64,000 nt of DNA from CAZAMP01 sp964486455 (GTDB taxonomy: Bacteria > Eisenbacteria > RBG-16-71-46 > CAZAMP01), in contig CAZAMP010000008.1 of NCBI GenBank assembly GCA_964486455.1, forward strand, positions 40,607 through 104,606, written 5' to 3'. Every line of letters starts with the position of its first letter. Position 1 is the first letter of the stretch. The translations under genes and the position numbers were made by a program. Positions 44,278-54,461 of the stretch are shown here, piece after piece. The notes under the pieces were generated by a model. It worked only from the letters and a program-made list of their open reading frames with translations, was not told where the DNA came from and ran no database searches.

Positions 44278-45085
44278 CCGCGCCGATCTCCACATGCACT
44301 CGCACTGCTCGGACGGCCGGCTGCCTCCCGAGGATCTTGCGCGGATCGCGGAGGAATCCGGTCTGCGGGCCGCGAGCCTCACCGATCACGACACCCTTCT
44401 CGGTTGGGAGCGCTTCTCGCTGGAGGCGGAACGGCTCGGGCTTCAGGCGATCAGCGGCGTCGAACTCTCCAGTCGATTCAACAAACACGACGCCCATGTC
44501 TTGGGTTACCATGTTCGGCCCGACGATGCGGAACTCCTCGAGGCGCTCGATAGGTTCCGTCGCGCGCGGTTGACCCGTGCCGAGAAGATGGTGGAGCGCC
44601 TGAACGATCTCGGCGTACCGCTGGAGTTCGAAGACGTGGCGCGCGTGGCGGGTGAAGGCGTCTACGGACGGCCCCACGTGGCCGACGCTTTATTCCATTC
44701 GGGATTTGTGGCAACCTATGAAGACGCGTTCAGGCGATACATCGGGGCCCACGGGCCGGCGTATATACCGAAGCCGACGTTTCTGCCCGGAGACGCGATC
44801 GATCTCATTCACAGCGCCGGCGGACTCGCCGTCTTGGCGCATCCCGCGTCACATTTCGCCGAGACCGACATCCGTGGTCTCGCGGTTCAAGGGCTGGACG
44901 GCCTGGAGATCATTCATCCCAGGCACACGGCGGAGACCACCCGCCGGCTGAGAGGCGTCGCCAAGCGAGCGGACCTCTTCACGACGGGCGGTTCCGACTT
45001 CCACGGAGAGGGTCGGGGTAAGGCAAAGATCGGAAATCCCGGGATCCCGTACGATCTCGTAGAGGAGATGAGCAAACACTTATGA
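44270..45085 (+). CDS. PHP-domain phosphoesterase (RNase AM/YciV-like)
   Basis: 271 residues. Metal-binding motifs in order: ADLHMHSHCSDG, SLTDHDTLLGW, GVELSS, HVLGYHV, GRPHVADALF, AVLAHPASHF and TTGGSDFHGE, all typical of the YciV/TrpH group that trims 5' ends of rRNAs or hydrolyses 3',5'-nucleoside bisphosphates. Which substrate applies here cannot be told. It is coupled to dnaE and overlaps ccmE by ATGA. Confidence 0.92.
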   Translation: MADRADLHMHSHCSDGRLPPEDLARIAEESGLRAASLTDHDTLLGWERFSLEAERLGLQAISGVELSSRFNKHDAHVLGYHVRPDDAELLEALDRFRRARLTRAEKMVERLNDLGVPLEFEDVARVAGEGVYGRPHVADALFHSGFVATYEDAFRRYIGAHGPAYIPKPTFLPGDAIDLIHSAGGLAVLAHPASHFAETDIRGLAVQGLDGLEIIHPRHTAETTRRLRGVAKRADLFTTGGSDFHGEGRGKAKIGNPGIPYDLVEEMSKHL

Positions 45086-45510
45086 TGCGAGCACGATACT
45101 GGATCGGAGCGCTCCTCGTCGTGGCGGCGCTCGCCTATCTGGCGATCTCGGGCGCGGACCGGAACACGGTGCCGTACATGACCATCAGCGAGGTAATCTC
45201 AGATCCTCAGAAGGCCTCCACCCAAGGCGTGCGGATGGCCGGCAACGTCGCCCCAGGCTCGATCGACGTCCGTCAAGCGCGCGAAGTTTGGTTCACGATG
45301 ATCGGTGAGGGACAATCTCTCTCCGTTTGTTACCTGGGCGTGGTCCCGGATACCTTCAAAGAGGGCGCCGACGTCATCGTGGAAGGATCCCTCGCGTCGG
45401 ACGGGCATTTCGAGGCCAACACGCTACTCGCGAAATGTCCTTCGAAGTACGAGGCGGAAGACGCGCACCCCGAGGATGTTCCGCTAGGTGGTGCCGCGGA
45501 ACCCAGCTAG
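45082..45510 (+). CDS. ccmE: Cytochrome c maturation protein CcmE, CXXXY type
   Basis: 142 residues. N-terminal TM anchor (about 8-23), then an OB-fold periplasmic domain (VRMAGNVAPGSI, EVWFTMI, VIVEGSLASDGHFEANTLLAK). The heme-attachment site, H-xxx-Y in E. coli, is C119-PSK-Y123 here. CXXXY CcmE proteins are described from Desulfovibrio and archaea, in systems lacking CcmH. CcmE is the periplasmic heme chaperone between CcmABCD and CcmF. ATGA overlap with the PHP gene. Confidence 0.94.
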   Translation: MMRARYWIGALLVVAALAYLAISGADRNTVPYMTISEVISDPQKASTQGVRMAGNVAPGSIDVRQAREVWFTMIGEGQSLSVCYLGVVPDTFKEGADVIVEGSLASDGHFEANTLLAKCPSKYEAEDAHPEDVPLGGAAEPS

Positions 45511-45551
45511 TCATTTCATCTCAGGCCGATGTTTGAGGAGCTGACGATTCG

Positions 45552-47552
45552 ATGAACTCCATCGGGCAGTGGTCCCTATTGGCCGCGTTTCCGCTCGCGA
45601 TCTACGCCGTGGTGGCGTCGGTCGTGGGGCGATGGCGGCGCCGACCCGGTCTGACTCAAAGCGGGGAGAACGCCGCACTTGCCGTGACTTTCTTCATCAC
45701 GGTGGCGGTAGCGGCGATTGAAGCCGCGATCCACACAAACGATTTTTCGCTGGCGTTCGTTGCGAATCACTCCAGTAGAGACCTTCCGGGGCTCTACAAG
45801 TGGACGGCGCTGTGGGGTGGGATGGAAGGCTCGCTTCTATTCTGGACCTGGATTCTCTGCCTCTACGTGACGGCCGTCGTCATGCAGGGGCGGCGGGGCG
45901 TCGAGCACCTGATGCCGTACGCGATCGCCACGCTCATGACGATCGGAATCTTCTTCATCGGCGTGGTGAACTTCGTCGAGAATCCGTTCGAGCAGCTGCC
46001 TTTCCTGCCCGCCGACGGCCGCGGCCTCAATCCGCTTCTCCAGGATCCGGGGATGACGTTCCACCCGCCCAGCCTGTACCTGGGTTTGGTGGGAATGTCG
46101 GTGCCCTTCGCGTTCGCGATGGCGGCGCTCTTCACTGGGCGGTTGGACACGGCCTGGATCGAACGAACCCGCAAGTGGACGCTGGCGGCATGGCTCTTTC
46201 TCGGCCTCGGGAATCTCCTCGGCGGTTGGTGGGCGTACCACGTGTTGGGCTGGGGCGGCTACTGGGGATGGGACCCCGTGGAGAATTCGTCGTTTCTGCC
46301 GTGGTTGGTGACGACCGCGTACCTCCATTCGATTCAGATCGAGGAGCGGCGCGGGATGCTGCGTTCCTGGAACATGGTGCTCGTCATCTTCGCTTGGCTG
46401 CTCACGATCATCGGGACGTTCCTGACGCGGAGCGGCGTCGTCAGCTCGGTCCACTCGTTCGCGGAAGGACCGATCGGGGGCTACTTCCTGGGGTTCATCA
46501 TCGTTTCGCTGGTGGTCTCAATGGGGATGCTCGTGGGCAGGGCGCGTCTGCTGCGTAGTCGAGACCGGTTGCATTCCCTTTTCTCGCGCGAAGCGGCGTT
46601 CCTCTTGAATAACCTCATTCTGCTGTGCGGGGCTTTCGCGGTCTTGTGGGGAACGCTCTTCCCGATACTCTCCGAGGCCGTCACCGGCGACAAGATCAGC
46701 GTCAGCGCGCCGTTCTTCATGCGCATCATGGTGCCGGTGGGGCTCACCACGCTCATCCTGATGGGAGTCGGGCCACTCATCGCCTGGCGTCGCGCGAACG
46801 CGTACAACGTGCGGCGGAACTTCCTCTGGCCGACCGTCGCCGGTCTTCTGGGCGGCGTCCTGCTCTACGCTCTCTTTGGCATCCGACGCGCGGACGCGCT
46901 GATCTGCTTCGCGTTCGCGATCTTCGTTCTCGTCGGGATCGTGGTGGAGTTCGAGAGGGGGATCCGAGTGCGGTCGAGGATGGCGCGCGAGAACCCGGCC
47001 ATCGCCGGGGTCCGGGTCGTTAGCCGTGCCAGGCGCCGCTACGGCGGGTACATCGTGCATCTCGGGGTGCTGGTCGTTTTCTGTGGGTTCGCCGGCAGCG
47101 CCTTCAACCGAAAGGCCGAAGGCGACGTTCGGCCCGGCGAGAGCATCCACATCTCGGGCTACGACTTCGTCTACGAGGGGAGCGAGGAGCTCGGCAATCC
47201 CTCCTTCGACGGCATCGAGGCGAGCTTCCTGCTCCAAAAACAGGGGAAGAGCATCGCCCGCCTCCATCCTCAGATGCGTGTCTATCACACGTCGAATGAG
47301 CAGCAACACACTCAGGTGGCGATCTATTCGACGATCTTTCAGGACTTCTACATGGTGCCGGTTCGTCTCGGTCCGGGGGTTGTATCGGTCGACGTACAGA
47401 TCAATCCTCTCGTGAGCTGGGTATGGGGCGGGGGCGTAATCCTGGTTGCCGGTACCCTCATTGCCATTTGGCCGGAGCGGCGGCGCGCGCGCGGCGCGCT
47501 TGCGCTCTACAGTGAAGAGTATGTCTCCACCAAGAAAGCGGTGGGAGCGTAA
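45552..47552 (+). CDS. ccmF: Cytochrome c heme lyase subunit CcmF
   Basis: 666 residues with many TM helices. The WWD heme-handling motif is present (LLGGWWAYHVLGWGGYWGWD, then PVENSSFLPWL), as are the preceding DPGMTFHPPSLYLG and TFLTRSGVVSSVHSF with conserved histidines. A C-terminal periplasmic domain follows. CcmF transfers heme from CcmE to apocytochrome c. Start ATG 45552 with TTTGAGGAGCTG upstream. Confidence 0.96.
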   Translation: MNSIGQWSLLAAFPLAIYAVVASVVGRWRRRPGLTQSGENAALAVTFFITVAVAAIEAAIHTNDFSLAFVANHSSRDLPGLYKWTALWGGMEGSLLFWTWILCLYVTAVVMQGRRGVEHLMPYAIATLMTIGIFFIGVVNFVENPFEQLPFLPADGRGLNPLLQDPGMTFHPPSLYLGLVGMSVPFAFAMAALFTGRLDTAWIERTRKWTLAAWLFLGLGNLLGGWWAYHVLGWGGYWGWDPVENSSFLPWLVTTAYLHSIQIEERRGMLRSWNMVLVIFAWLLTIIGTFLTRSGVVSSVHSFAEGPIGGYFLGFIIVSLVVSMGMLVGRARLLRSRDRLHSLFSREAAFLLNNLILLCGAFAVLWGTLFPILSEAVTGDKISVSAPFFMRIMVPVGLTTLILMGVGPLIAWRRANAYNVRRNFLWPTVAGLLGGVLLYALFGIRRADALICFAFAIFVLVGIVVEFERGIRVRSRMARENPAIAGVRVVSRARRRYGGYIVHLGVLVVFCGFAGSAFNRKAEGDVRPGESIHISGYDFVYEGSEELGNPSFDGIEASFLLQKQGKSIARLHPQMRVYHTSNEQQHTQVAIYSTIFQDFYMVPVRLGPGVVSVDVQINPLVSWVWGGGVILVAGTLIAIWPERRRARGALALYSEEYVSTKKAVGA

Positions 47553-47563
47553 GCGAGGTCGTT

Positions 47564-47887
47564 GTGCTGCCGGTATGGGTTCTGTTTCTTCTGGTGTGTC
47601 TTTTGTGGCTCGTTTATCTCATCCAACCCTTGCGTCGTGCCGCTGAGGATACGCGCGGACAACGCGAGCGCATGATCGAAGAGAAGATGCGTTACTTCCA
47701 CGCGATCCGCGAGGCCGAGCTGGACTATCGGACCGGCAAGATCACGGAGTCGGATTTCTTCAGCGTTCGCGATCGGCTCGAGATCAAGGCCGCCGAGCTA
47801 CTGAGATCGCTCGATCGTCTCGGCGGAGGATCGCCGGACGACAAGGTCCGCGCCGAGCTCAATAGGCTGCGGAGCCGGGGGGCATAG
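47564..47887 (+). CDS. CcmI-N-like small membrane protein
   Basis: 107 residues from GTG 47564. One N-terminal TM (VWVLFLLVCLLWLVYLIQPL) followed by a coiled coil with FHAIREAELDYRTGKITESD, a pattern resembling the N-terminal part of CcmI/CycH, where a TM is followed by a similar ELxxDxxxGxIxxxD stretch. CcmI helps hold apocytochrome c in System I. The TPR part is missing, so the call is by motif and operon position. Confidence 0.6.
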   Translation: MLPVWVLFLLVCLLWLVYLIQPLRRAAEDTRGQRERMIEEKMRYFHAIREAELDYRTGKITESDFFSVRDRLEIKAAELLRSLDRLGGGSPDDKVRAELNRLRSRGA

Positions 47888-47888
47888 C

Positions 47889-49007
47889 GTGCGGCGCATT
47901 GCGTGTTTCTTTCTCGCGTGGGTTATGCCGGTGGCGGCGTGCGGGGCGATCGTCTCGGGCCGTGTCGTCAATGGCTCCGAACCGGACGCCGTTGTGCCCG
48001 GCATCGAGGTGTGGCTGACTGGAACCGTGGGGGCCGGTGACCGATTGGAGCGTACGACGCGTAGCGGCGACGACGGTTGGTTTCGGTTCACGGATGTTCC
48101 CGATGACACCGCCAACGTGTACGTCGTGAGCGCCACGTTCGACGGCCTGGAGTACGCGTCTCGACTGCTGAGCTTCGCCGAGGGGGAGAGCGAGATCGGC
48201 ACCGATCTCTTCGTCTATGAGGCCACCCAGTCCGCCGACGACATACGGGCTCTGGGACATCACTACATTTTCGATCCGGCGGTGGATGCCGATTCGGTGA
48301 TGGTGACAGAGTTCATCGTGATCGCGAATCACGGAAGCCGGGCGTTCGTCGCCGACGCGCCGTTGACGTTCCCCTTGCCGGCCGCCGCCCGCGACGTGCG
48401 TGTCTTCGACGGATTCGAGTCCGCCGAGCTTGTCGGGCACGCACTCGAGTTCCGTCCGACACTTCATCCCGGCCATCTCGAAGGCGTGATACGTTACCTC
48501 ATCCCGGCAAAAGAGCCGCTCCATTTCGAATCGACGATCACGATCCCCACCGACGAGGTCACGTTGCTGGTGACGCCCGTCGGTTCTCGGGTCACGGGTG
48601 CCGGGCTTCAGCCGATGGGGATCACCGAGCTCGCCGCCGGCCTCCGGTACGATCGCTACCGGATCACCGAAACGGTGCCTGGATCGAGCTTCTCCGTCGC
48701 GGTCGAGATGGTCCGCTCGTCGGGTCCGAACGCGTGGATCATCGTCGGCGGTCTCGCGCTCGTCTTCGCCGGGCTTGTTTCGGTCCGCAGACGCTCTGAA
48801 CGCCCGACGCGTGGCGGCGGGTCGCCGGAAGCGAGGCGATTGGAGTCGGAACGAAACCGCCATCTCGAAGAGCTCCTCGACCTCGAACGGCAGAGCAAAG
48901 TGGGTGATACACCCGAGAGTGAATTCCAGGCGCAGCACGACCGGCTCCTCGCCAAGGCGACCGCCGTTCAGGAAATGATCGACCGACTGAGCGAGGCGGA
49001 CCGGTGA
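47889..49007 (+). CDS. Exported membrane protein with carboxypeptidase-regulatory-like domain
   Basis: 372 residues from GTG 47889. Signal peptide (about 1-19, FFLAWVMPVAACG), an Ig-like CarboxypepD_reg domain (about 20-100, IVSGRVVNGSEPDAVVPGIE, DDGWFRFTDVP), a second beta-rich region, one TM (about 280-297, NAWIIVGGLALVFAGLV) and a cytoplasmic coiled coil (HLEELLDLERQSKVGDTPES) resembling the tail of the preceding protein. It lies inside the ccm cluster, between the CcmI-like gene and ccmA, so a part in cytochrome c assembly is inferred, not shown. Confidence 0.75.
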   Translation: MRRIACFFLAWVMPVAACGAIVSGRVVNGSEPDAVVPGIEVWLTGTVGAGDRLERTTRSGDDGWFRFTDVPDDTANVYVVSATFDGLEYASRLLSFAEGESEIGTDLFVYEATQSADDIRALGHHYIFDPAVDADSVMVTEFIVIANHGSRAFVADAPLTFPLPAAARDVRVFDGFESAELVGHALEFRPTLHPGHLEGVIRYLIPAKEPLHFESTITIPTDEVTLLVTPVGSRVTGAGLQPMGITELAAGLRYDRYRITETVPGSSFSVAVEMVRSSGPNAWIIVGGLALVFAGLVSVRRRSERPTRGGGSPEARRLESERNRHLEELLDLERQSKVGDTPESEFQAQHDRLLAKATAVQEMIDRLSEADR

Positions 49008-49708
49008 TCCGTCTGGAGTCGGTGACGAGGCTCTACGGCGACCATCCCGCGATCGACGATCTATCACTCGAGGTTCACCAGGGGCAGTTCGTCGCGGTCA
49101 TGGGGCACAACGGCGCGGGGAAGTCCACGCTGCTCCGGCTCGTGGCGGGCCTCACGCGGCCGACCGAGGGCCGAGTGCTGGTGAATGATCGCGAGCTTCG
49201 CCGGGACAACGATGCGCGCCGCGCGATCGGACTTCTCGCGCACGAGAGCTATCTCTACGGCACGCTCACCGCGCGCGAGAACCTCCACTTCACCGCGCGC
49301 CTCTTCGGTCTCACGGACTCGGACGAGCATGTGGACGCGCTTCTCGCCGACGTCGGAATCGCGTGGGCGGCCGACCTCCCGGTGGAAACCTACAGCCGTG
49401 GAATGGAGCAACGGGCCGCGCTGGCCCGCGCGCTGCTGCACGATCCGGAGCTTCTGCTGCTCGATGAGCCGTTTGCCGGGCTTGATCAGGCCGCGGAGGC
49501 GTTTCTGCACGAACGTCTCGCGAGGCTACGCGGCGCCGGAAAGACGGGACTCCTCGTCACGCACGATCCCGCGCGGGCCGTCCGAAGCGCGGACCGCCTC
49601 GTCGTTTTGAAGCGGGGTCGCGTGGTGTTCGACGAACAGGTCACGGGCCCGCTTGCCGAGACGTTTCCCGTGACGTACTCCTCTCTGCTGGGGGAGGGTA
49701 CGGCATGA
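49004..49708 (+). CDS. ccmA: Heme exporter ATP-binding protein CcmA
   Basis: 234 residues. ABC ATPase: Walker A GHNGAGKSTLLRLVAGL, signature YSRGMEQRAALARAL, Walker B ELLLLDEPFAGLD, and H-loop LLVTHD. With CcmB, CcmC and CcmD it releases holo-CcmE. GTG start at 49004 overlaps the upstream stop (GTGA) and the stop overlaps ccmB (ATGA). Confidence 0.93.
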   Translation: MIRLESVTRLYGDHPAIDDLSLEVHQGQFVAVMGHNGAGKSTLLRLVAGLTRPTEGRVLVNDRELRRDNDARRAIGLLAHESYLYGTLTARENLHFTARLFGLTDSDEHVDALLADVGIAWAADLPVETYSRGMEQRAALARALLHDPELLLLDEPFAGLDQAAEAFLHERLARLRGAGKTGLLVTHDPARAVRSADRLVVLKRGRVVFDEQVTGPLAETFPVTYSSLLGEGTA

Positions 49709-50388
49709 ACGCGGCGCGGATCGTGCTCACCTTGATCGCGAAGGACATGCGGGTCGAGTTTCGGTCCAAAGAAGTGCTCGCGGTAATGGCGCTCTTTTCG
49801 CTCATGACGGTCGTGCTCTTCCACTTCTCGTTCGACATCGGCGTCGATCCCGACACCGTGCTGGGAATGTCGTCGGGGATGTTGTGGCTCGCGTTCGCGT
49901 TTTCGGGAATGCTGGGTCTCTCGCGCACGTTCGCCGTTGAGCGGCAGCGCGAGACACTCCGCGGTCTCCTCATGGCGCCGGTCGACCGCGCGCTCATCTA
50001 CGTCGCCAAGCTGCTCTCGAACCTCATCTTCATCGGTGTCGTGGAAGCGATCACCTATCCGATCTTCGGCGTGCTCCTGAACCTGCCGTGGACGGAAACC
50101 TTCCCCGAGATCTTGCTTGTGTTCTTTCTGGCGACGCTCGGTTTCGCGGCCCCGGGGACACTTTTCGCGGCGGCCAGTGCCAACGTGAAGCTCCGCGAGG
50201 GGCTTCTGCCCGTTCTACTCTTTCCGATCGCGCTGCCGGCGCTCATCGGGGGCGTGGAGTGCACCTCCATTCTCCTTCACGGGAAGCCCTTGGCAGAGGC
50301 CGCGATTTGGCTCAAGATCCTTGGCGCGTTCGATCTGATCTTCGTTGTGGTCGGCGTGCTTCTGTTTGAATTCACGATGGAGGAGTGA
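49705..50388 (+). CDS. ccmB: Heme exporter permease CcmB
   Basis: 227 residues, six predicted TM helices. Seen: LIAKDMRVEFRSKEVLAVMALF (the CcmB N-terminal motif), RTFAVERQRETLRGLLMAPVDR, FLATLGFAAPGTLFAAASANVKLREGL-type loop (conserved LR-RE in CcmB), and LLFPIALPALIGGV. The membrane partner of CcmA. Confidence 0.93.
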   Translation: MNAARIVLTLIAKDMRVEFRSKEVLAVMALFSLMTVVLFHFSFDIGVDPDTVLGMSSGMLWLAFAFSGMLGLSRTFAVERQRETLRGLLMAPVDRALIYVAKLLSNLIFIGVVEAITYPIFGVLLNLPWTETFPEILLVFFLATLGFAAPGTLFAAASANVKLREGLLPVLLFPIALPALIGGVECTSILLHGKPLAEAAIWLKILGAFDLIFVVVGVLLFEFTMEE

Positions 50389-50395
50389 GGTCTCG

Positions 50396-51085
50396 ATGGG
50401 ACGACTCGCCGGTTGGATCGGATGGGCCGCGCTGATCGTGGTGCCGATATGGGCGCTCTTCATGGTTTTTCTCTACGTGCCCAACGAGAGCACGATGGGC
50501 CCCATTCAGCGCATCTTCTACTTCCATGTGCCGTCCGCGTTCGCGGCGTTTCTCTCGTTCGCTATCGTCGCCGTGTGTGGCGTCGGCTTCCTCATCAGCG
50601 GGCGGATGAAGTGGGATCGGATGGCGAACAGCGCCGCCGAGGTCGGGGTAGTGTTCTTGACGATCGTTTTGGTCACGGGCCCGCTCTGGGCACGCCCGGT
50701 GTGGGGCCACTACTGGGTGTGGCAGGACGCGCGACTCATCACGACGCTCGTTCTCTGGATCTACTTCACGATCTATCTTCTTCTGCGGCGGGGCTGGAAG
50801 GGCGATCCACAGGGACTTCGGTTCGCGGCCGTGATCGGCATCGTCGGCTTCCTGGACGTGCCGATCATCTACCTGTCAGTGAAGTGGTGGAACTACATTC
50901 ATCCGCGTCACGTCGTGGGACCAATGGGCGGTGGCATGGACCCGCAGATGGCCGAGACGTTTCTGGTCTCTATGATCGCATTGCTCATCGTCTGGCTCGC
51001 GCTTCTCGTTCAGCGCTATCGTCTCGAGACGTCGCGCGATCGGGTTCGAGCGCTTGCGCGCCTGAGCGCGAGGGAAGGAACCTAA
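50396..51085 (+). CDS. ccmC: Heme exporter protein CcmC
   Basis: 229 residues from ATG 50396 (GGAGGAGTGAGG upstream). Six TM helices. MGPIQRIFYFHVPSAF with an axial histidine, WGHYWVWQDARLITTLVLWI as a modified WWD motif (canonical CcmC reads WGTWWVWDAR), and KWWNYIHPRH with the second histidine. It loads heme onto CcmE. Confidence 0.94.
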   Translation: MGRLAGWIGWAALIVVPIWALFMVFLYVPNESTMGPIQRIFYFHVPSAFAAFLSFAIVAVCGVGFLISGRMKWDRMANSAAEVGVVFLTIVLVTGPLWARPVWGHYWVWQDARLITTLVLWIYFTIYLLLRRGWKGDPQGLRFAAVIGIVGFLDVPIIYLSVKWWNYIHPRHVVGPMGGGMDPQMAETFLVSMIALLIVWLALLVQRYRLETSRDRVRALARLSAREGT

Positions 51086-51086
51086 G

Positions 51087-51296
51087 ATGCTTGCACTTAC
51101 GTCAACGGTGGCCGCCGACGCGGCCGCTTCGGGCGCCCAGGTGCTGGAAACGATCCCCCAGTTCCGGTTTCTCTTCTGGGCGTATGTGCTGATATTCGTG
51201 ATCATCCTCGTTTTTCTCGTGACGATCGCGCTCAGGCAACGGACCCTCACGCGTGAGATCGAAGCGCTGGAACGGCGGATTCAGGACCGCCGTTGA
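51087..51296 (+). CDS. ccmD: CcmD-like small membrane protein
   Basis: 69 residues with one TM (FLFWAYVLIFVIILVFLVTI) and a basic coiled tail (RQRTLTREIEALERRI), the usual CcmD pattern. CcmD stabilises the CcmABC-CcmE complex. It starts 1 bp after ccmC and is the last ccm gene of the cluster. Confidence 0.85.
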   Translation: MLALTSTVAADAAASGAQVLETIPQFRFLFWAYVLIFVIILVFLVTIALRQRTLTREIEALERRIQDRR

Positions 51297-51338
51297 GAGG
51301 CCCCGCGTCGCGGCGCGGAGCCCGGAGGACCACCCCGG

Positions 51339-52417
<1,079 letters not shown>

Positions 52418-52418
<1 letters not shown>

Positions 52419-53578
52419 TGATGGGGCCTGTGTCCACCGCCGCCCGCGAAGCCGGCGGCTATGCGCTGCTCAAACCGAAGGACCACGAGCGACTGAGACG
52501 GATTCGATGTGACGTCGGAGAGCCGACCGACCGGCCGCCGTCGTTCGTCGAAGAGGCCTTGATCGAAGCACTACCCGGCGCGACGGGCTATCCTCCCACG
52601 GAGGGGATCTTGGAGCTTCGGGAGGCGGCCGCCAATTGGCTGGCGAGACGCTTCAACGTCGAGTGCGATCCGGAAACGGAAGTCATCACGTGCCTGGGGG
52701 CGAAGGAAGCGATCTTCCACTTGCCGATGATACTCGCCGAGGCGGAGACACGCCCGCGCGTCGTCTACCCGACCCCCGCCTATCCGGTCTATCGCTGGAG
52801 CGCGCTTTTCGCGCAGTGTCGCCCCACGCCGCTTCCGCTCGTCTGGGATGGAGCGTACGAACTCGACCTCGCCGCGGTGTCGGATGAGGTCTGGCGGGAA
52901 ACCTCGGTCCTCTGGCTGAACTATCCGCACAATCCGACCGGGGCCGCGGCTACGGAATCGCTCTATCGCACCGCGCTCGATCTTGCCGACCGGTTCGGCT
53001 TCTGGGTCGTTTCCGATGAGCCCTACATCGATCTCTACCGGCCCGACACGCCGCCGCCGCTGAGCGCGCTCGAGGTGGGTCGCAAACGATTGCTCGTTCT
53101 GAACTCTCTCTCGAAGCGCTCGTCGATGGCGAACTACCGCACGGGTTTCTTCGCCGGCGATCCGGAGGCGATCGCGTTGCTGTCGCGATCGCGACCGGGC
53201 TTCGGTGTGGCTGTGCCGTATTTCATCCAGAAGGCGGCGGCCAAGGCGTGGCTGGATGACGAGCACGTGGCGAAGAAGCGGGAGAGCTACTCGCAACGAT
53301 GGGACATTCTACGGCCGGCGCTCGAAGCGCTCGGCCTCGAGATCTTTCAAGGTATCTGTCCGTTCTATCTCTGGTGCCGGCTGCCGGCAGGCGAGGACGC
53401 GCGCGAGTTGGCGGCGTGGCTGGATCGCGAGATCGCCGTCTCGTGTGTGGCGGGGGACGGGTTCGCTACGCCCGGCTACCTGCGTTTCGCCGCGACCCCG
53501 ACCGAAGCGGATTGTAAAGAGGCTGCCGAGCGGCTCGGGACACTCCGCGGCAAGCGTCCGGAGGGAGCGGCGTCGTGA
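52418..53578 (+). CDS. dapC: Succinyldiaminopimelate aminotransferase
   Basis: About 385 residues, fold-type I PLP enzyme. GATGYPPTEGILELREA, PTPAYPVYRW, LWLNYPHNPTGAAA (PLP-ring aspartate/asparagine region), SDEPYIDLY, and the Schiff-base lysine in LNSLSKRSSMANYRTGFFAG. Flanked by dapE and dapD, which assigns it to DapC rather than another aminotransferase. GGGGAGG (52407-52413) precedes it; the start is ATG 52418 or 52421. Confidence 0.9.
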
Positions 53579-54414
53579 CCCTTCCCGATCTCGAGAGAAT
53601 CATTACCGCGGCCTGGGACGATGCCGGCCGCCGGGACTCCCTCGCTCGACGCGATGATCCGGAACTCCGAGACGCCGTCGACGAGGCGATTCGGCTTCTC
53701 GACACGGGCGAGATCCGCGTCGCGGAGCCGGACGGCGACGGCTGGCGCGTGAACGTATGGGTGAAGGAAGCGGTTCTGCTCGCGTTCCCTCTCCGGGAAA
53801 TCGAGCCATCGGTCGCAGGGCCGTTCGAGTACCGGGACAAGATTCCCGTCAAGTCCGGCTATGAGAAGCTCGGCGTGCGCGTGGTGCCGCCGGCCGTCGC
53901 GCGCTACGGCGCCTACATCGCTCCGGGCGTCGTCCTCATGCCGTCCTACACGAACATCGGTGCCTACATCGATGCGGGGACGATGGTCGATACGTGGGCG
54001 ACGGTCGGATCGTGTGCGCAGATCGGGCGCAACGTGCATCTATCGGGTGGCGTGGGGATCGGCGGCGTGCTCGAACCCGTTCAGGCGGTCCCCGTCATCG
54101 TCGAAGACGGCGCCTTCATCGGGAGCCGCTCGATCATCGTCGAGGGCGTTCGCGTGGGGAGCGAGGCCGTCATCGGCGCGGGGGTCGTATTGACCGCGTC
54201 CACGCGGATCATCGACGTCACCGAAGCCGAGGCGGTGGAGATACGCGGGGCCGTTCCGCCAAGGGCAGTCGTAATCCCGGGCGCGCGACCCAAATCCTTC
54301 CCCGCGGGAACGTATGACGTGCCATGCGCGCTCGTCATCGGACGCCGAGGCCGTTCGACGGACAGGAAGACCTCGCTCAACCAAGCGCTTCGGGAGTTCG
54401 ACGTCTCAGTGTAG
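53575..54414 (+). CDS. dapD: Tetrahydrodipicolinate N-succinyltransferase
   Basis: 279 residues. An N-terminal helical domain (LERIITAAWDDAGRR, FRLLD-like AIRLLDTGEIRVAE) is followed by hexapeptide-repeat left-handed beta-helix (APGVVLMPSYTNIGAYIDAG, TWATVGSCAQIGRNVHLSGG, GAFIGSRSIIVEGVRVG). It uses succinyl-CoA and makes N-succinyl-2-amino-6-oxopimelate. GTG start overlaps dapC stop. Unusually, the three dap genes sit behind cytochrome c maturation genes. Confidence 0.95.
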   Translation: MTLPDLERIITAAWDDAGRRDSLARRDDPELRDAVDEAIRLLDTGEIRVAEPDGDGWRVNVWVKEAVLLAFPLREIEPSVAGPFEYRDKIPVKSGYEKLGVRVVPPAVARYGAYIAPGVVLMPSYTNIGAYIDAGTMVDTWATVGSCAQIGRNVHLSGGVGIGGVLEPVQAVPVIVEDGAFIGSRSIIVEGVRVGSEAVIGAGVVLTASTRIIDVTEAEAVEIRGAVPPRAVVIPGARPKSFPAGTYDVPCALVIGRRGRSTDRKTSLNQALREFDVSV

Positions 54415-54461
54415 TTGCCGGAATGCCTGATCTCGTGCGGATGGTCGGGGCAGTCGGCGGG

